The position numbers and the translations under genes are program-made. Shown piece by piece: positions 39,912-49,969 of a stretch of 64,000 bases of DNA; the stretch's first letter is position 1, and each line of letters starts with the position of its first letter. The notes under the pieces are model-generated. The model worked only from the letters and a program-made list of their open reading frames with translations. It made no database searches and was not told where the DNA came from. This DNA comes from Chaunax sp. Z400 (lineage: Eukaryota; Chordata; Actinopteri; Lophiiformes; Chaunacidae). The stretch is taken from assembly GCA_037577475.1 (NCBI GenBank), contig CM075204.1:620001-684000 (forward strand). Reading direction: 5' to 3'.

Positions 39912-40230
39912 TGGCATGCGTTTCCCAGACCTTTTTGCACCCTCACGGGCAAACTTCACTGCACACACTGGGTTATTTGATGTCTGAGGCAGAGCATTGA
40001 TTGATGTACGTCTGGTCTCCAAAATATCCGCTAGGCACCTCAATACCTGATTGTGCCACCAGGTGTAAACGACCTTGTGTTAGGCCGGTCTTGCAATCAA
40101 GCAAGATGCGCCTCAAATCCGCTGGTGACGGGCAGAGAGGACACATAGGGTCCCCGCCATACCATTGTTTGAGGTTTCTAGGGGAGGGCAGAACCTCATA
40201 GGTGGCACGTATAATGAAGCCATATTCCAT
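39912..40230 (-). pseudogene. LINE zinc-knuckle region
   Basis: After the frameshift, the reading gives IIRATYEVLPSPRNLKQW and then CPLC...LLDC, a Cys-rich knuckle in the position expected just before the endonuclease. The His of the usual C-C-H-C pattern is replaced (LRRILLDC), so the knuckle is probably broken. Further frame changes follow near 40080, and a TGA lies near 39907. Confidence 0.65.
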
Positions 40231-41021
40231 AAATCCTTCCATGACAGTTTTCTCCTCTCGACTCCTTCCCAGCTCATCCAATGGCCCTGCCTTGCCTGTT
40301 CTTGCTGGCACAGTTCTTCAACCACAAGTCTTCTGTGTTGAGCACGATCTGCCCTGATCCAGGACGGCCTGCTTTCTCCCAAACCAAGGCCTCCTCTCCC
40401 CTGCTGTACATGTCCCATGACGTCCCGGTGTATGAGGGCTGATTTTGCGTTCTGTACAGCTGCTGCTGGAGTCCACGTCCTTCCAGTTACCAGGGTTGGT
40501 GCATTCTGGGCTATGGAGGGATCACGTGATTCTGACAGTGTCAGTTCCAGCCTCGCCTTTGAGCATTTGTACTCTTCCACAAGACTGGACACAGGGAGCT
40601 CCAGGATTCCTTTTCCATATAACCCTATGCCACTAAAGCATTTCGGCAGACCCAGCCATTTTTTATCAAACTTGCTGAAAAGCCTCTCCAATCTTTCTAC
40701 TTTTGAGATTGGGGCCTCGTAGATGGTCAATGGCCACATAAGGCGCAGCAAGAGGCCAAATTGTAGGCACCAAAGCTTCAGCCTACCGTGTAGGGATGAA
40801 TTGTCAATGCTTTTTAGGCCTTTGATGGTGTGTTGCCTAATCTGGTCCACTTGGTCTTTGTCTTTGAGGGTTGAGTCATACCAGCGACCCAGACTTTTGA
40901 CTGGTTTTTCGGACACAGTTGGTATTGGGTCCTTGCCAATAAAGAAGCGTTGCTCCGACATCTTCCCTTTGATGGTTGAGATGCTCCTGGACTTGCTTGG
41001 TTTTATACTCATTCGTTCCCA
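40225..41021 (-). pseudogene. LINE RT thumb/connector region
   Basis: Continues in frame after the TAG at 41022-41024. The sequence has SIKPSKSRSIS, KSLGRWYDSTLKD, a Leu/Trp-rich segment (LLLRLMWPLTIYEAP) and FDKKWLGLP, usual downstream of the RT palm in RLE-type LINEs. Near 40225 the coherent reading changes frame, so the rest of this 299-codon frame (to 40113) is out of phase. Confidence 0.75.
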
Positions 41022-41737
41022 CTATAAGTTCTCCTGCAGTTTTCCAACCAGACGTCTGGTGCATGCCTTAGTTGTGGTGAGAATGGTCATGTCAGCCATG
41101 TATGCCCTGATTGGAGGTAGCCGCAGGCCATGAGTCAACAGGGAGATGGTGCATCCCGCCATGATGCCCACCTCCAGGTGCTGCCAAGCTGTGGTGTGCT
41201 CTTCCGTTGTTAGACATAGTTGTATGTCATCGTAGTAGGCTCTGACCAGGGATGTAATAGGCTCTGGCACCCTGAAGAAGTTGAACGCGGTCCAAAGGAG
41301 ATTGTGTGGGACCGAGCCAAAGGCGTTTGCCAAATCGAGGAAGACGATGTGTAGGTCTCTTCCTTCCCTCTTGGCTGCCTGTATTTGATGCCAGATCATG
41401 CTGGTATGTTCCAAGCAACCAGAGAACCCTGGGATCCCTGCCTTCTGTATGGATGTATCGATATAGTTGTTACGTTCCAGGTAGCCCGTCAACCTGTGTC
41501 CCAACACACTGAAGAAGATCTTTCCTTCTACGTTCAGAAGGCTGATGTGACGGAACTGATTTATGTCCGTGGAGTCCTTCTCCTTTGGGATCAATACACC
41601 GCCTGCTCTTCGCCATGCTGTGGGTATTGTTCGCTTCTTCCACACCACTTTCATCATCCTCCATAGATAATGTAGGATGTCTGGTGTTCTCTTATGGGAC
41701 TCCATTGGGTCCACGGCAGGAGCCAGCTCTCGCATGT
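41022..41737 (-). pseudogene. LINE reverse transcriptase domain, inactivated
   Basis: A 237-codon frame with RT landmarks in order: RRAGGVLIPKEKD, FRHISLLNVEGKIFF, motif A FLDLANAFGSVPH, motif B GIMAGCTIS and motif C YMADMTIL. Two catalytic-core defects are visible. Motif C has Ala (GCT) where the first Asp of the YxDD box belongs, and the stretch between motif B and GLRLPPIRAY is about 25-30 residues shorter than I expect, indicating an in-frame deletion. The frame ends at TAG (41022-41024), and the same frame continues beyond it, so this is a simple nonsense mutation. Family assignment is from recognisable motifs, not a search. Confidence 0.85.
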
Positions 41738-41974
41738 CGAACAGCTTTTTTCCACCTCACTCCACTTTGACGGATTGACATCCATATTATGTTCTGGGGG
41801 ATGTATCGGTGGTATAATGAGTGATCTGTTTTCGATGCCGACTGTCACTGTGAGTTGCTTTGGTGGTCCTTGAGATCCTTCCTTGATGTTGTCAGTTTGC
41901 CGCCCTTTTCTTTGGTAAGCAATCCCCTCACAAACTTGTAGGGGTCTCTGAAGAACTCGAACTTGCCTGTTCAT
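41738..41974 (-). pseudogene. LINE polyprotein, region upstream of the RT (frameshifted)
   Basis: One frame gives PPEHNMDVNPSKWSEVEK (about 41760-41815), typical of the segment just before the RT fingers in this LINE group. Further upstream the coherent reading moves to another frame (41880-41950, DPYKFVRGLLTKEKG). Frameshifts lie near 41740 and 41870. Confidence 0.7.
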
Positions 41975-42517
41975 TCCTTCTGCGTTTCTTTCTCAAATTC
42001 TCTGCCTTCCTTAGTGATTTTAAACAACTCTTGATTTCCGTCTGCAGCAAGTTGATCCCTTCCTTCTCATCTTTTGTGGCTTTCTTCCACTGCTTCTTGA
42101 GCTGCCTTCTCTCCCTAACCAGGCGCTCTATTTCCTTCTGCCTCCTGGACTAAGGTGGGGAGTCTGACCCTGTCCTTCTTGTCTCCACAACTCCGAAGCG
42201 CTCCATTCCATAGTTGTAAATTAGGTCTCCCATTTGTCACAGCTTCTTCTTTGCAGTTCCCTTTAGCTGATCTAGGAGTTGACAGATGATGGTTTCCGCA
42301 CAAGAATCTTATTCTCGATTGCATGTCGTGTTGGATTGGGCGATTGGTGCTCTGCTGTCCTTGGTAATAGTGGCAATAATGAGCAGTCTTTGAAAACAAA
42401 ATCTGGATTAAATACAAATCAACCAGGTGGATACCACTGCTACATACTACTGATGTCAAAGAGTAGCTTAAGTTGAATTTTTCAAGAAGTCATTTCTGGA
42501 TTTATAAATCAGCTCCG

Positions 42518-42640
42518 TGGATAAATTTCAATCAATGAACTTGTCACAACCAAGAAAACCGCAAAGAGAAGCAATTATGAATACTTTAATCATCAGTGCC
42601 TCCATTTGAGATTATCTTGTTGTGATTCACATATTTCTTC
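42518..42640. repeat. Diverged piece of the 276-bp repeat
   Basis: AACTTGTCACAACCAAGA and the following bases match the 276-bp repeat with many changes. Together with the copies at 38469-38930, it brackets the dead LINE. Confidence 0.55.
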
Positions 42641-42857
42641 TTCTGAAGTATGTAGGCTTTGTCATGTTCAACCGTCCCAACAGGACGCACTTACTGAATT
42701 CAACAGTCAATGCTCATGCTGGGCCAATAACACAGACATGTAGAGAGCAATCTTCTTTGCTTGAGTTTACCTGTAGTCCTGATGTTTCTTTTTGTTGTCT
42801 TTATGTCCCAGTGGAAGTGGTGTCTCTTCCACAGATTTGGCCAGGTTAAATACTAAA

Positions 42858-43150
42858 TGTAGCCATTGCCGCAGTCACCGCCCTCCTCCTCAGCTCCATC
42901 GATGACGTCACAGCATCCCACCATTGATTGGCTCTGAGCAGTCCGCCTTCTGTACCTTCTCGTTGTACCTGAAGTTAACTTAACTTAGTTAACTTGTGTG
43001 TCCATGTGTAAATAAGGCCCTCTGTTTTGATGTTATAGTGGCCTTTTGTTTTGGAGAGCATTGTTAACTGGTGTTTGAGACACTCGCAAACTGTTTAGCG
43101 TTATAAGACTGTATTCGTTATACTTCTGTTTAATTGTTTATAATTTCACA
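42858..43150 (+). promoter_or_regulatory. LTR-like or promoter-like segment
   Basis: The segment starts TGTAGCC and ends TTTCACA, followed by GGTGGCGACTGG, a layout like a solo LTR plus the start of a primer-binding region. Inside are a CRE (GATGACGTCACAG, about 42903), an inverted CCAAT (GATTGGCT, about 42926) and TAAATAAGG. I see no matching partner LTR and no flanking target duplication. It could equally be the 5' end of an unidentified gene. Confidence 0.3.
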
Positions 43151-43832
43151 GGTGGCGACTGGACTATGTTTTGTAAAAAGATAGAGAGTGGTCCATTCCG
43201 GTTCTTTCCCCTTTCTGTAACAACAACTTTGCCATCCTTCAGACTAACAATAACACCAGAACAAAACAAAATAAAACAAAAAACGAAACTCACAAAGATG
43301 AATGCATGTACTTAAAGATAAATAAAGTCATATTCCTTACAAGTGTCACCTCTGTTTTTTGTTTTTCATCTCAAATCTGTCGGTGTTTCTCCTTACAGAA
43401 GATTTCTCGATTTGCTTAATTACAAAATGTTCAGAATTTCATTATAGTTGAGAGATGCTGTAAGATCTCTCTCAAATGTTAACAGACAGAGCGAGGTTAG
43501 ACGGGCGGGGGGGCATAGAGCTCCTGCTGGCAGTTTTTATTCTTAACGCTGTGAGAACAACTGTTGGAGAAAAACTGAAAGCTCCAACTCTGTTACACTG
43601 ACATGGAAAGGTTTCCCTGCATCAGTCAGATTTTTGTTATCTCGGTCATGCTGCTTTCACAATAAGGTGCCAAAGAGTGGCTACTGATGTCATCAGGCCA
43701 TACGAATCACTGTGGAGCCGGGAGTCTATTAGTTGCTTTAATATTGCTTGTTCTTTGTTCGCATCTGCTGTAATAATGATTGTGCATCAATTTGACTCTG
43801 CCCCTCCCTCTTTTGCATATTCTGACAGTACT
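43151..43832. other. No recognisable gene
   Basis: AT-rich sequence with an A-rich tract (43258-43284), AATAAA signals (about 43320) and a G-rich patch (43503-43512). I see no convincing coding or repeat homology. Confidence 0.5.
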
Positions 43833-44135
43833 TCGAAGTTATCTGAGCATGATCATCCATAAACGTGGCTTCCCATGAATCCAGGTACTTTTGTTTTACT
43901 GGTGACCAAATCCTTGATGAGACAGTGTGGATAAGAAACAAATCATTTCAGGTTACAACTTAATCCAATAGAAATCAGAGAGCATCATAGAGGAATTACA
44001 TCTCATAGTGTGATTTGTGGATAGTTTCCACTGAGAAACTTGTCACAACCAAGACAAGTCCAAAAAGAAGCACTTGTAAACACAAGAATGACTAGCGGCT
44101 CTGTTTGAAGTTATCTGAGCATGATCATCCATAAA
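43833..44135. repeat. 276-bp repeat, further copy
   Basis: From GAAGTTATCTGAGCATGATC to a second occurrence of the same phrase at about 44107, close to one full period. It is closer to the first unit at 38469 than to the second. Confidence 0.85.
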
Positions 44136-44304
44136 GTATAAATATAGCAAAGAATTTAAAATGGCTACATTTATTCCTTTGTTTTAGTGTCTGGGCTTTC
44201 GTGTAGGAACCCCATTTTTTATTGGGGGTGGTGGTGGGGGCCATGTCCCCTCCACCTAGACACTAGATTTCCTGTGTTTTGTTGGTTTGTTGTCTGCTTG
44301 AGCT

Positions 44305-44434
44305 CCAGGGGCCTCATTTATAAAACTGAGTGTAGATTCCAACCTAAAACATTGAACACTCACAGAACTCAAAATGTACTTACACAAGAAAATATTCAGA
44401 TCTATAAAACCGTGAGGTGATCTGAATATTTTCT
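44305..44434. mobile_element. Small foldback/MITE-like element
   Basis: Begins CCAGGGGCCTCATTTATAAA, a start I associate with non-autonomous repeats in fish. It ends with a perfect 16-bp inverted repeat (44387-44402 against 44419-44434) around a 16-base loop. The family name is not known to me. Confidence 0.5.
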
Positions 44435-44444
44435 GACGTAAGAA

Positions 44445-44808
44445 CAGACTGTGGCGCAGTAGTTAGAGCTGTTGCCTCACAGCAAGGAGGTCCTGGGACC
44501 GAATCCACCTGAGGACCTGGGACTTTTCTGTGTGGAGTTTGCATGTTTTCCCTGGGTCTGCATGGGTTCCTTCGGGTGCTCCGGCTTCATAACACCACCA
44601 AAAAACATGCAATATAGGTGAATTGGTGACTCTAAATTGACCATAGGCATGGATGTGAATGGTTGTTTGTCTTTCTATGTGGCCCTGCGATGAACTGGTG
44701 ACTTGTCCAGGGTGAACCTCGCCTCCCGCCCAAAGTCAGCTGGGATAGGCTCCAACCCCCCCACAACCCTACACAGGATAAGTGGTTACAGAAACTGAAT
44801 GAATGAAT
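44445..44808 (+). mobile_element. tRNA-derived SINE-like element
   Basis: The head GTGGCGCAGTAGTTAGAGCT and the B-box-like GGGACCGAATCC (about 44495-44506) are tRNA-like. The body (GGAGTTTGCATGTTTTCCC, GTGACTCTAAATTGACC, GATGAACTGGTGACTTGTCC) and the GATAAGTGGTTACAGA tail with GAAT repeats match a very common teleost interspersed repeat. Possible 7-base target duplication TTTCTGA (about 44429 and 44808). Diverged, so old. Confidence 0.75.
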
Positions 44809-45840
44809 TTCTGATTATGATTTTGTCATTAAATGATTTTATGATATGATTAGGACACCTCCTTGTGTCCATAACATGCAGGAACAAACAGGAAGAGGTT
44901 AAGGTCCAGCCTTGTTTTCCCTGAGAGGCCCCAGTGTTATATAACATTACCTCGTTTTTCACCATGTTACATAAAATGACCTTGTTTCTCTGCTCACTCA
45001 GCTAATGAGAGGCCCCATCATCCTGTCTGCAGGACCAGCCTGTGATTTTACAGAGGGCTTTTTGGAATATCTCTATCATGATTTGAGTGTATGGACCAAA
45101 ACAGCACTGAGGCAGAATGGCTTACTTTAATGTGAGCATTTCTCTCCCCTCCCAAACTTCAGAAGGTTTTCATTGCATATTTGAATTCAGTAGATTACTT
45201 TAAAGATATATAAAGCTGATTAGGAAGGAAAATGTTTTTGTCTTACTATAGAAAACGAACAATTGAGCAGATATTCTTCATGTATTACCAGATAAATGGA
45301 CTTGAACATAATGATTCATTGTGTTGTGACAGAGGGAACAGAGATGTCTCCGTTGGGGAGAGTCGGTGGTTTATCGAGGAACAGCACAGAGGCGGTAAGG
45401 TTTGGGACAGCGAGCCGCTCCTAATTTGAACTCCAGGCTGGGCTGCTCTCCATCAGATGGCGAGAGAGAAAACCCCTGCAGGAGGGAGGAAAGGAAGAGG
45501 AACAGCTCCATCTTGGCCAGCTGCTCCCCAAGACACTAACGTTTACCTGAGGATACACAATACAACAGATGAGTTGTATTCAGGCAATTACAATAACTAA
45601 AATACTGCACCTCCAAGTCTGAAAGAACCAAAACATAAAGTAAGACATCGACTCCTCACAACTAAGGCAAACAGACAGACGAATGACTGCTGGTAATCAG
45701 TGGAATTTTACTTAATTTCTTCTTTTTTTCCACATATTTGTCACAATTATTTCTTATCTTCAATCCAAACGGAATATAGGACAAAGAAAAGGATAATTAA
45801 ACACAGTTTAGTTTTAATCTTTACAATAACTGGATATCAG
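44809..45840. other. No recognisable gene
   Basis: Only short frames with no recognised domain. GAGAGGCCCCA occurs twice (about 44920 and 45007), which may mark an old repeat. Confidence 0.5.
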
Positions 45841-45849
45841 TTTTTCACA

Positions 45850-46062
45850 CTGCAGTGGAGAACTCCTGGCTCACTCTTCTTTGCAGAATCACTTTAATTC
45901 AGCCACAACGGAGGGTTTTGGAACATGAACTGCTCTTAAATGCCCTGCCACTTCATCTGATTAAATTTTGAGTCAGGACTTTGACCAGGCCTTTCCAAAA
46001 ACCTTGATTTCATGTCTTCTGAGCCATTTAGAGGTGGACTCTTGTGCTTTGGATCAGATTTC
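45850..46062 (-). pseudogene. Tc1-like transposase fragment
   Basis: On the minus strand (about 45935-46055) the reading DPKHKS...RPGQSPDSKF resembles the C-terminal catalytic part of Tc1/mariner transposases, around the last catalytic region and its SPDLNP-type motif, with several substitutions and a TAA. The flanking plus-strand bases (TTCAGCCACAACGGAGGG) also fit this family. It lacks the N-terminal DNA-binding region and inverted repeats, so it is a fossil scrap. Confidence 0.7.
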
Positions 46063-46079
46063 TAAATTACCCATTGCCT

Positions 46080-46600
46080 CTCTCTGCCTCTGGTTTGAGT
46101 TACTTTACTTCCTGCTTTGTTTCCCACCTGTGTGATATGCCATGCCCTGATTAGTTTCACCTGTCCCTCGTTAGGTTTCCCTCCCTCTGTGCCAGTTTGT
46201 GTGAGTACTTTGTGTGTCTAGTGTTCCAACCTTTCCTTTGTGTTTATTCCCAGCGATTATGGATTTTTGCTTTGTTTATCTCGACATTGCCTGTTATTGG
46301 ATTTTGATTCTTGCCAGCTACGTTGGATTTGTTTGTCTGTTTTGGGCTGCCTTTTCTGGATTTGATCAGTGCCTTCCTCACAGTCCATAAGCCTTTTGCA
46401 CCTTTTTGTTTTAATATTTTTTTCTGCTGGTCTGCCTCCGGTGTCTCAACAGGACCCTACCCCTTGTTTTCCTGTACCCTGCATGTGGCACAATCACATG
46501 TTCGACTGTTACATGATGCTGACATCAATTTTTACCTTTTAAAAAGATGCTGACTGTAGCTTCTTTTTTGTTCCCATTAGCTGTGACACTTGTTGAGTTT
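46080..46600 (+). mobile_element. T/C-rich retroelement-tail-like sequence
   Basis: The phrases CCTGATTAGTTTCACCTGTC and GATTTTGATTCTTGCCAGC, in a long T/C-rich stretch ending near AGCTGTGACAC, resemble 3' regions of fish retroelements. No coding part is seen and the family is uncertain. The plus-strand frame at 46311-46553 is probably not a gene. Confidence 0.35.
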
Positions 46601-47095
46601 TTTTTAAAGTAAATAAAATATGTCAGTGCAGTGAAAGGGAAGGCAAACAGTTGATTAATATTAAATCAAAAACATTAAAGAATAATTAAGTGTTGCCTCT
46701 GGACTGACAATGAATGCATATCCTTTCTTTTAAAAAGTTACGTTCATAAAGCAAACTTACATGTTTAAAGAGGTCCTTTCATATCCTTTCTCTTTTAGAC
46801 AGTTGTCTCATATTTATAGTCCCCAGAGTTCCAGAGTGTCGACTGAAGCAGAGACTTTCTCAACATGCACTAGATTTTATGATTTACTTTTACTGGTTGT
46901 TTTCCACTCCTAATTCATAACAGCACAGAAGTAAGAGTGGGCGCCTGCTGATGTAAAGATAAGAGAGACCACAAGCTGAGTTCAAATAGCTCAAGGTTCT
47001 TTCTATATAAAGAATTTGGTCCTACATGCTGATGACACCATGTCAATGATTCTTAAAAGCTAAATAGGTTTAAAATCTGCTTCATTTTTAAGGCC
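46601..47095. other. No recognisable gene
   Basis: AT-rich, with an AATAAAATA signal near 46612 and no recognised homology. Confidence 0.5.
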
Positions 47096-47113
47096 TCTGC
47101 ACCAGCGGCGGCC

Positions 47114-47440
47114 ATGACTGGAATAACCAAAAAGGCACAGCAGAAGATGCACCTCCTGCGCCAGCTCAGGAAGTTCAACCTGCCTCTGGAGATGCTGACA
47201 CAGTTCTACACAGCAACCATCCAGTCTGTTCTCTGCTCATTGATCGCTGTCTGGTTATAATCGGCCACCAAACAGGACAGGAACAGACTGCAACGGACCG
47301 TCAGGACTGCAGAAAAAAATCATCTGTGCCAACCTGGCCTCCATTCAGGACTTATGCACGTCCAGAACCAACTTTTTCCCCTCGTAAACTCAGGCCTGGC
47401 TGGTCGACAGACTTTTGTTTTTGGTGTTTTGGAAAGTAAT
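47114..47440 (+). pseudogene. LINE reverse transcriptase C-terminal fragment (CR1/L2/Rex1-like)
   Basis: TKKAQQKMHLLRQLRKFNLP and QFYTATIQSVLCS are the conserved region after the RT palm in fish LINEs. TAA at 47258 breaks the frame. The reading resumes in SATKQDRNRLQRTVRTAEK, shifts by one base in an A7 run near 47315, and gives IICANLASIQDL. Downstream only the last residues (FFP) before a stop remain; an internal part is missing. Confidence 0.75.
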
Positions 47441-47624
47441 TATTAAATAAGTTTTGCATCTGATTCTGACATTGATATCAAGGTAAGTGATAACCATATA
47501 TTCTATAGTCTAATGTAATTAATTTATCATCAATCATCAGTTAATCAATCAATAATTGATTAGGCTGTGAAAAATTAGTTGAAGCTTGCATGGAAGTCTT
47601 CCCTATTTCAGGGTTTAAGAGTGA

Positions 47625-47850
47625 AGGCCAAGGCATCGATCTCTGAAATACCAGATAAAATTAGCAGTGACAATGGAACACCCTTTGTCAGTGCGGCATC
47701 CAAGAGCTTTGGTAAGTATCTTTGCACTGATATGAAACAACACAGTGCATTTCAATGTGCAGCGTACTGTGGAGCTGGAGAGAGAGAACTGAACTGTTAT
47801 GTGCAGTTCATGTGCAGGGAGCTAGAGACGAGGCACTGCCACCGATATGT
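47625..47850 (+). pseudogene. Retrovirus-like integrase core fragment
   Basis: Inside a 110-codon frame (47579-47911), SSDNGTPF (Asp codon 47669-47671) and a Glu (47780-47782) in GERE resemble the second Asp and the Glu of a DDE integrase of LTR retroelements or endogenous retroviruses. The Asp-Glu separation is 37 positions, one more than usual. The first catalytic Asp, the rest of pol and the LTRs are not seen. This is an old, non-functional scrap. Confidence 0.55.
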
Positions 47851-47911
47851 AACTGAGATAATGTGGATTCAGAAAGGATCAAGGAAGAAAAGGCAAAATG
47901 AAGGAAGGTAA

Positions 47912-48740
47912 TTATATGATGGAGAGCAGTTTCATGTTTGACAGTAAAGCAATCTGCTCGTCTGTTTCCGGAGAAACTTCCACTGTAATTTATGGACACT
48001 CTGCACCGTTCTCTACCAAGTTGTCCTTGAGAGTGTTTAGCTTCATTAATGCTGCTTTCATACACACTAACAGGTTGGTACACTGTACAAACTGAGTTGA
48101 AGAACGTTTTCTATTATTCCAAGAACCTCAGGCCTCCTTCAGAACTCCAACTTTCCTCAGTGCTCTTTGAGGTGTCTGCAAGAACTTCTGTCATTCCTCA
48201 GAATGAAAGAACCCTTTTGAGGTTGCTTCCTAAAGTGTTTTTAAACTAGGCCTACTATATTTGGATATGTGATATTTAAACTACTATATTGGATATGTCA
48301 GGACGTTTTCTCAATAAATTTACAATTGCTCTGCAAACACCTTCTTTTTCCATGTTTTTGAACTGTGTATTAAAGTCAGAGAAAGTTGGTCACTCAAAAT
48401 GTATATTTCAAAGTTCTTCTTCTCCTCCGTCCTTTTCTTCTTCTCATTATGTAGCTTTGAAAATACCTTTGTGTTGTGTAGCTGGGGAGTTGAACACTTT
48501 TTCAAGCCACTATATGCATGTCACCCAATAGGGGCTGAGCCCCCTACAGGTCTGATCCTAGAACTGCCCCTGTTGCAGCTTTAACAAGTTCTTTTTACAT
48601 CTTTCAAAGTATCTTCATGTTGTTAAATGACACCAAAATAACTGAATTCCACTCACATTGCACAGTATTGGTTAATAAGTTTTGGTATAGTTAAACCAAG
48701 TATTGGTTTAATAATTATAATCTTGGCTGATCCGAGCCAT
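47912..48740. other. No recognisable gene
   Basis: Short frames on both strands without recognisable domains. A T/C-rich patch lies at 48413-48448. The phrase GGGGCTGAGCCCCCTACAGG (about 48532) contains a small palindrome. Confidence 0.5.
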
Positions 48741-48863
48741 CAGACACATCATTGTGTATTTGGCATTTGTTGTTGGATTTATTTGTTTTGTTTGATGAGT
48801 ATTTATTACTGCTGGCTGTGTATCATATTGCCCCCTGGGGATAATAAAGATACCTTGAACCTG
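48741..48863 (+). mobile_element. LINE 3'-tail-like sequence
   Basis: TTGCCCCCTGGGGATAATAA followed by AGATACC resembles the conserved 3' end of Rex1/L2-like fish LINEs. It may belong with the RT fragment at 47114 or be separate. Confidence 0.45.
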
Positions 48864-49059
48864 TAAATTTGGCAGGCCTCATTAAAAGCCTGTTGGATGA
48901 AGTTTTATATTTTTGAAGCTTTATTAAAGTGTCGTCAGGTTTCCATCAGAGAGCATAACATCGGGTTTGGACATTCCAGTTCAGTTCAATTCAATAAACA
49001 CAAGAAGAGTAATATTCACTATGTAAAATTTTTATTTCAAATCAGTCATGTTTTTAAAA

Positions 49060-49795
49060 ACTGTATTTAAAATTCCTTATCATTTTCTAACTATATTTCC
49101 AATATTTGATCATTTTCTAACTATATTTAGAATATTTGATCATTTTCTAACTATATTTACAGTCATTTATCATTTTATAACTATATTTATAATATTTGAT
49201 CATTTTATGACTATTTACATTTGATCATTTTATAACTATATTTACATTAATTGATCATTTTATAACTATGTAATTTATCATTTTATAACTATATAACATT
49301 TGATCATTTGATGACTATATTTATAGTAATTTATCATTTTATAACTATTTACAATAATTTATCATTTTATAACTATTTTAAAAAATTATAATTTGGTAAC
49401 TATAATATTCGATCATTTTATGACTAAATTTATAATTATCATTTTATAACTATATTTACAATATTTGATCATTTTATAACTATATTTACAATAATTTATA
49501 ATTTTATAACTATTTACAATAATTTATAATTTTATAACTATAATAGTTGATCATTTTATGACTATTTATAATTATCATTTTATGACTACATTTACAATAT
49601 TTGATCATTTTATAACTATACTTACAATAATTTATCATTTTCTAACTATATTTACTATAATTTATCATTTTATAACTATTTACAATAAATGATCATTTTA
49701 TAACTATAATCACAATATTTGATCATTTTATAACTATATTTACAATAAATTATCATTTTATGACTATATTTACAGTAATATATCACTTTCAATTT
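49060..49795. repeat. AT-rich minisatellite
   Basis: About 26 units of 23-30 bp built on TGATCATTTTATAACTATAT with variable TTACAATA tails. It abuts the start of duplication copy B. Such AT-rich arrays often unwind easily or bind the nuclear matrix; that role is inference. Confidence 0.92.
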
Positions 49796-49806
49796 AGAGA
49801 GACCCA

Positions 49807-49931
49807 ACAATCCACTATGAGCAAGCACTTAGCGACAGTGGCGACGAAAAACTGCCTTTTTAAAAAAGGCAGAAACGTCGAGCAGATCCAAGACTCAAGG
49901 TGGGCGGCTTTCTGCTTTGACCGGTTGGGGT

Positions 49932-49969
<38 letters not shown>

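Larger units (their letters stand above)
39250..42460 (-). mobile_element. Degenerate RLE-type non-LTR retrotransposon
   Basis: Minus-strand fragments read in order as one LINE polyprotein: an N-terminal basic region (around 42060-42130, with a RERRQLKKQWKK-like stretch), reverse transcriptase, connector, a CCHC-type zinc knuckle and a restriction-like endonuclease. This order is that of LINEs of the R2/R4/NeSL/Hero group. I recognise it as a family common in teleosts but cannot name the clade. Multiple frameshifts, a nonsense codon and a deletion make it dead. The 3' part (39300-39420) has short tandem repeats of a ~24-bp ACCTTTGATGTTTTTCCTTG unit on the plus strand. The ends are approximate, and the 5' end is probably truncated. 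It sits between pieces of the 276-bp repeat. Confidence 0.88.

Noticed and set aside
45232..45429. 65-codon plus-strand frame
   Set aside because: Length expected by chance; no recognised domain or splice structure.
47808..48095. Overlapping short frames on both strands
   Set aside because: Chance-length frames without recognisable motifs; the two strands compete.
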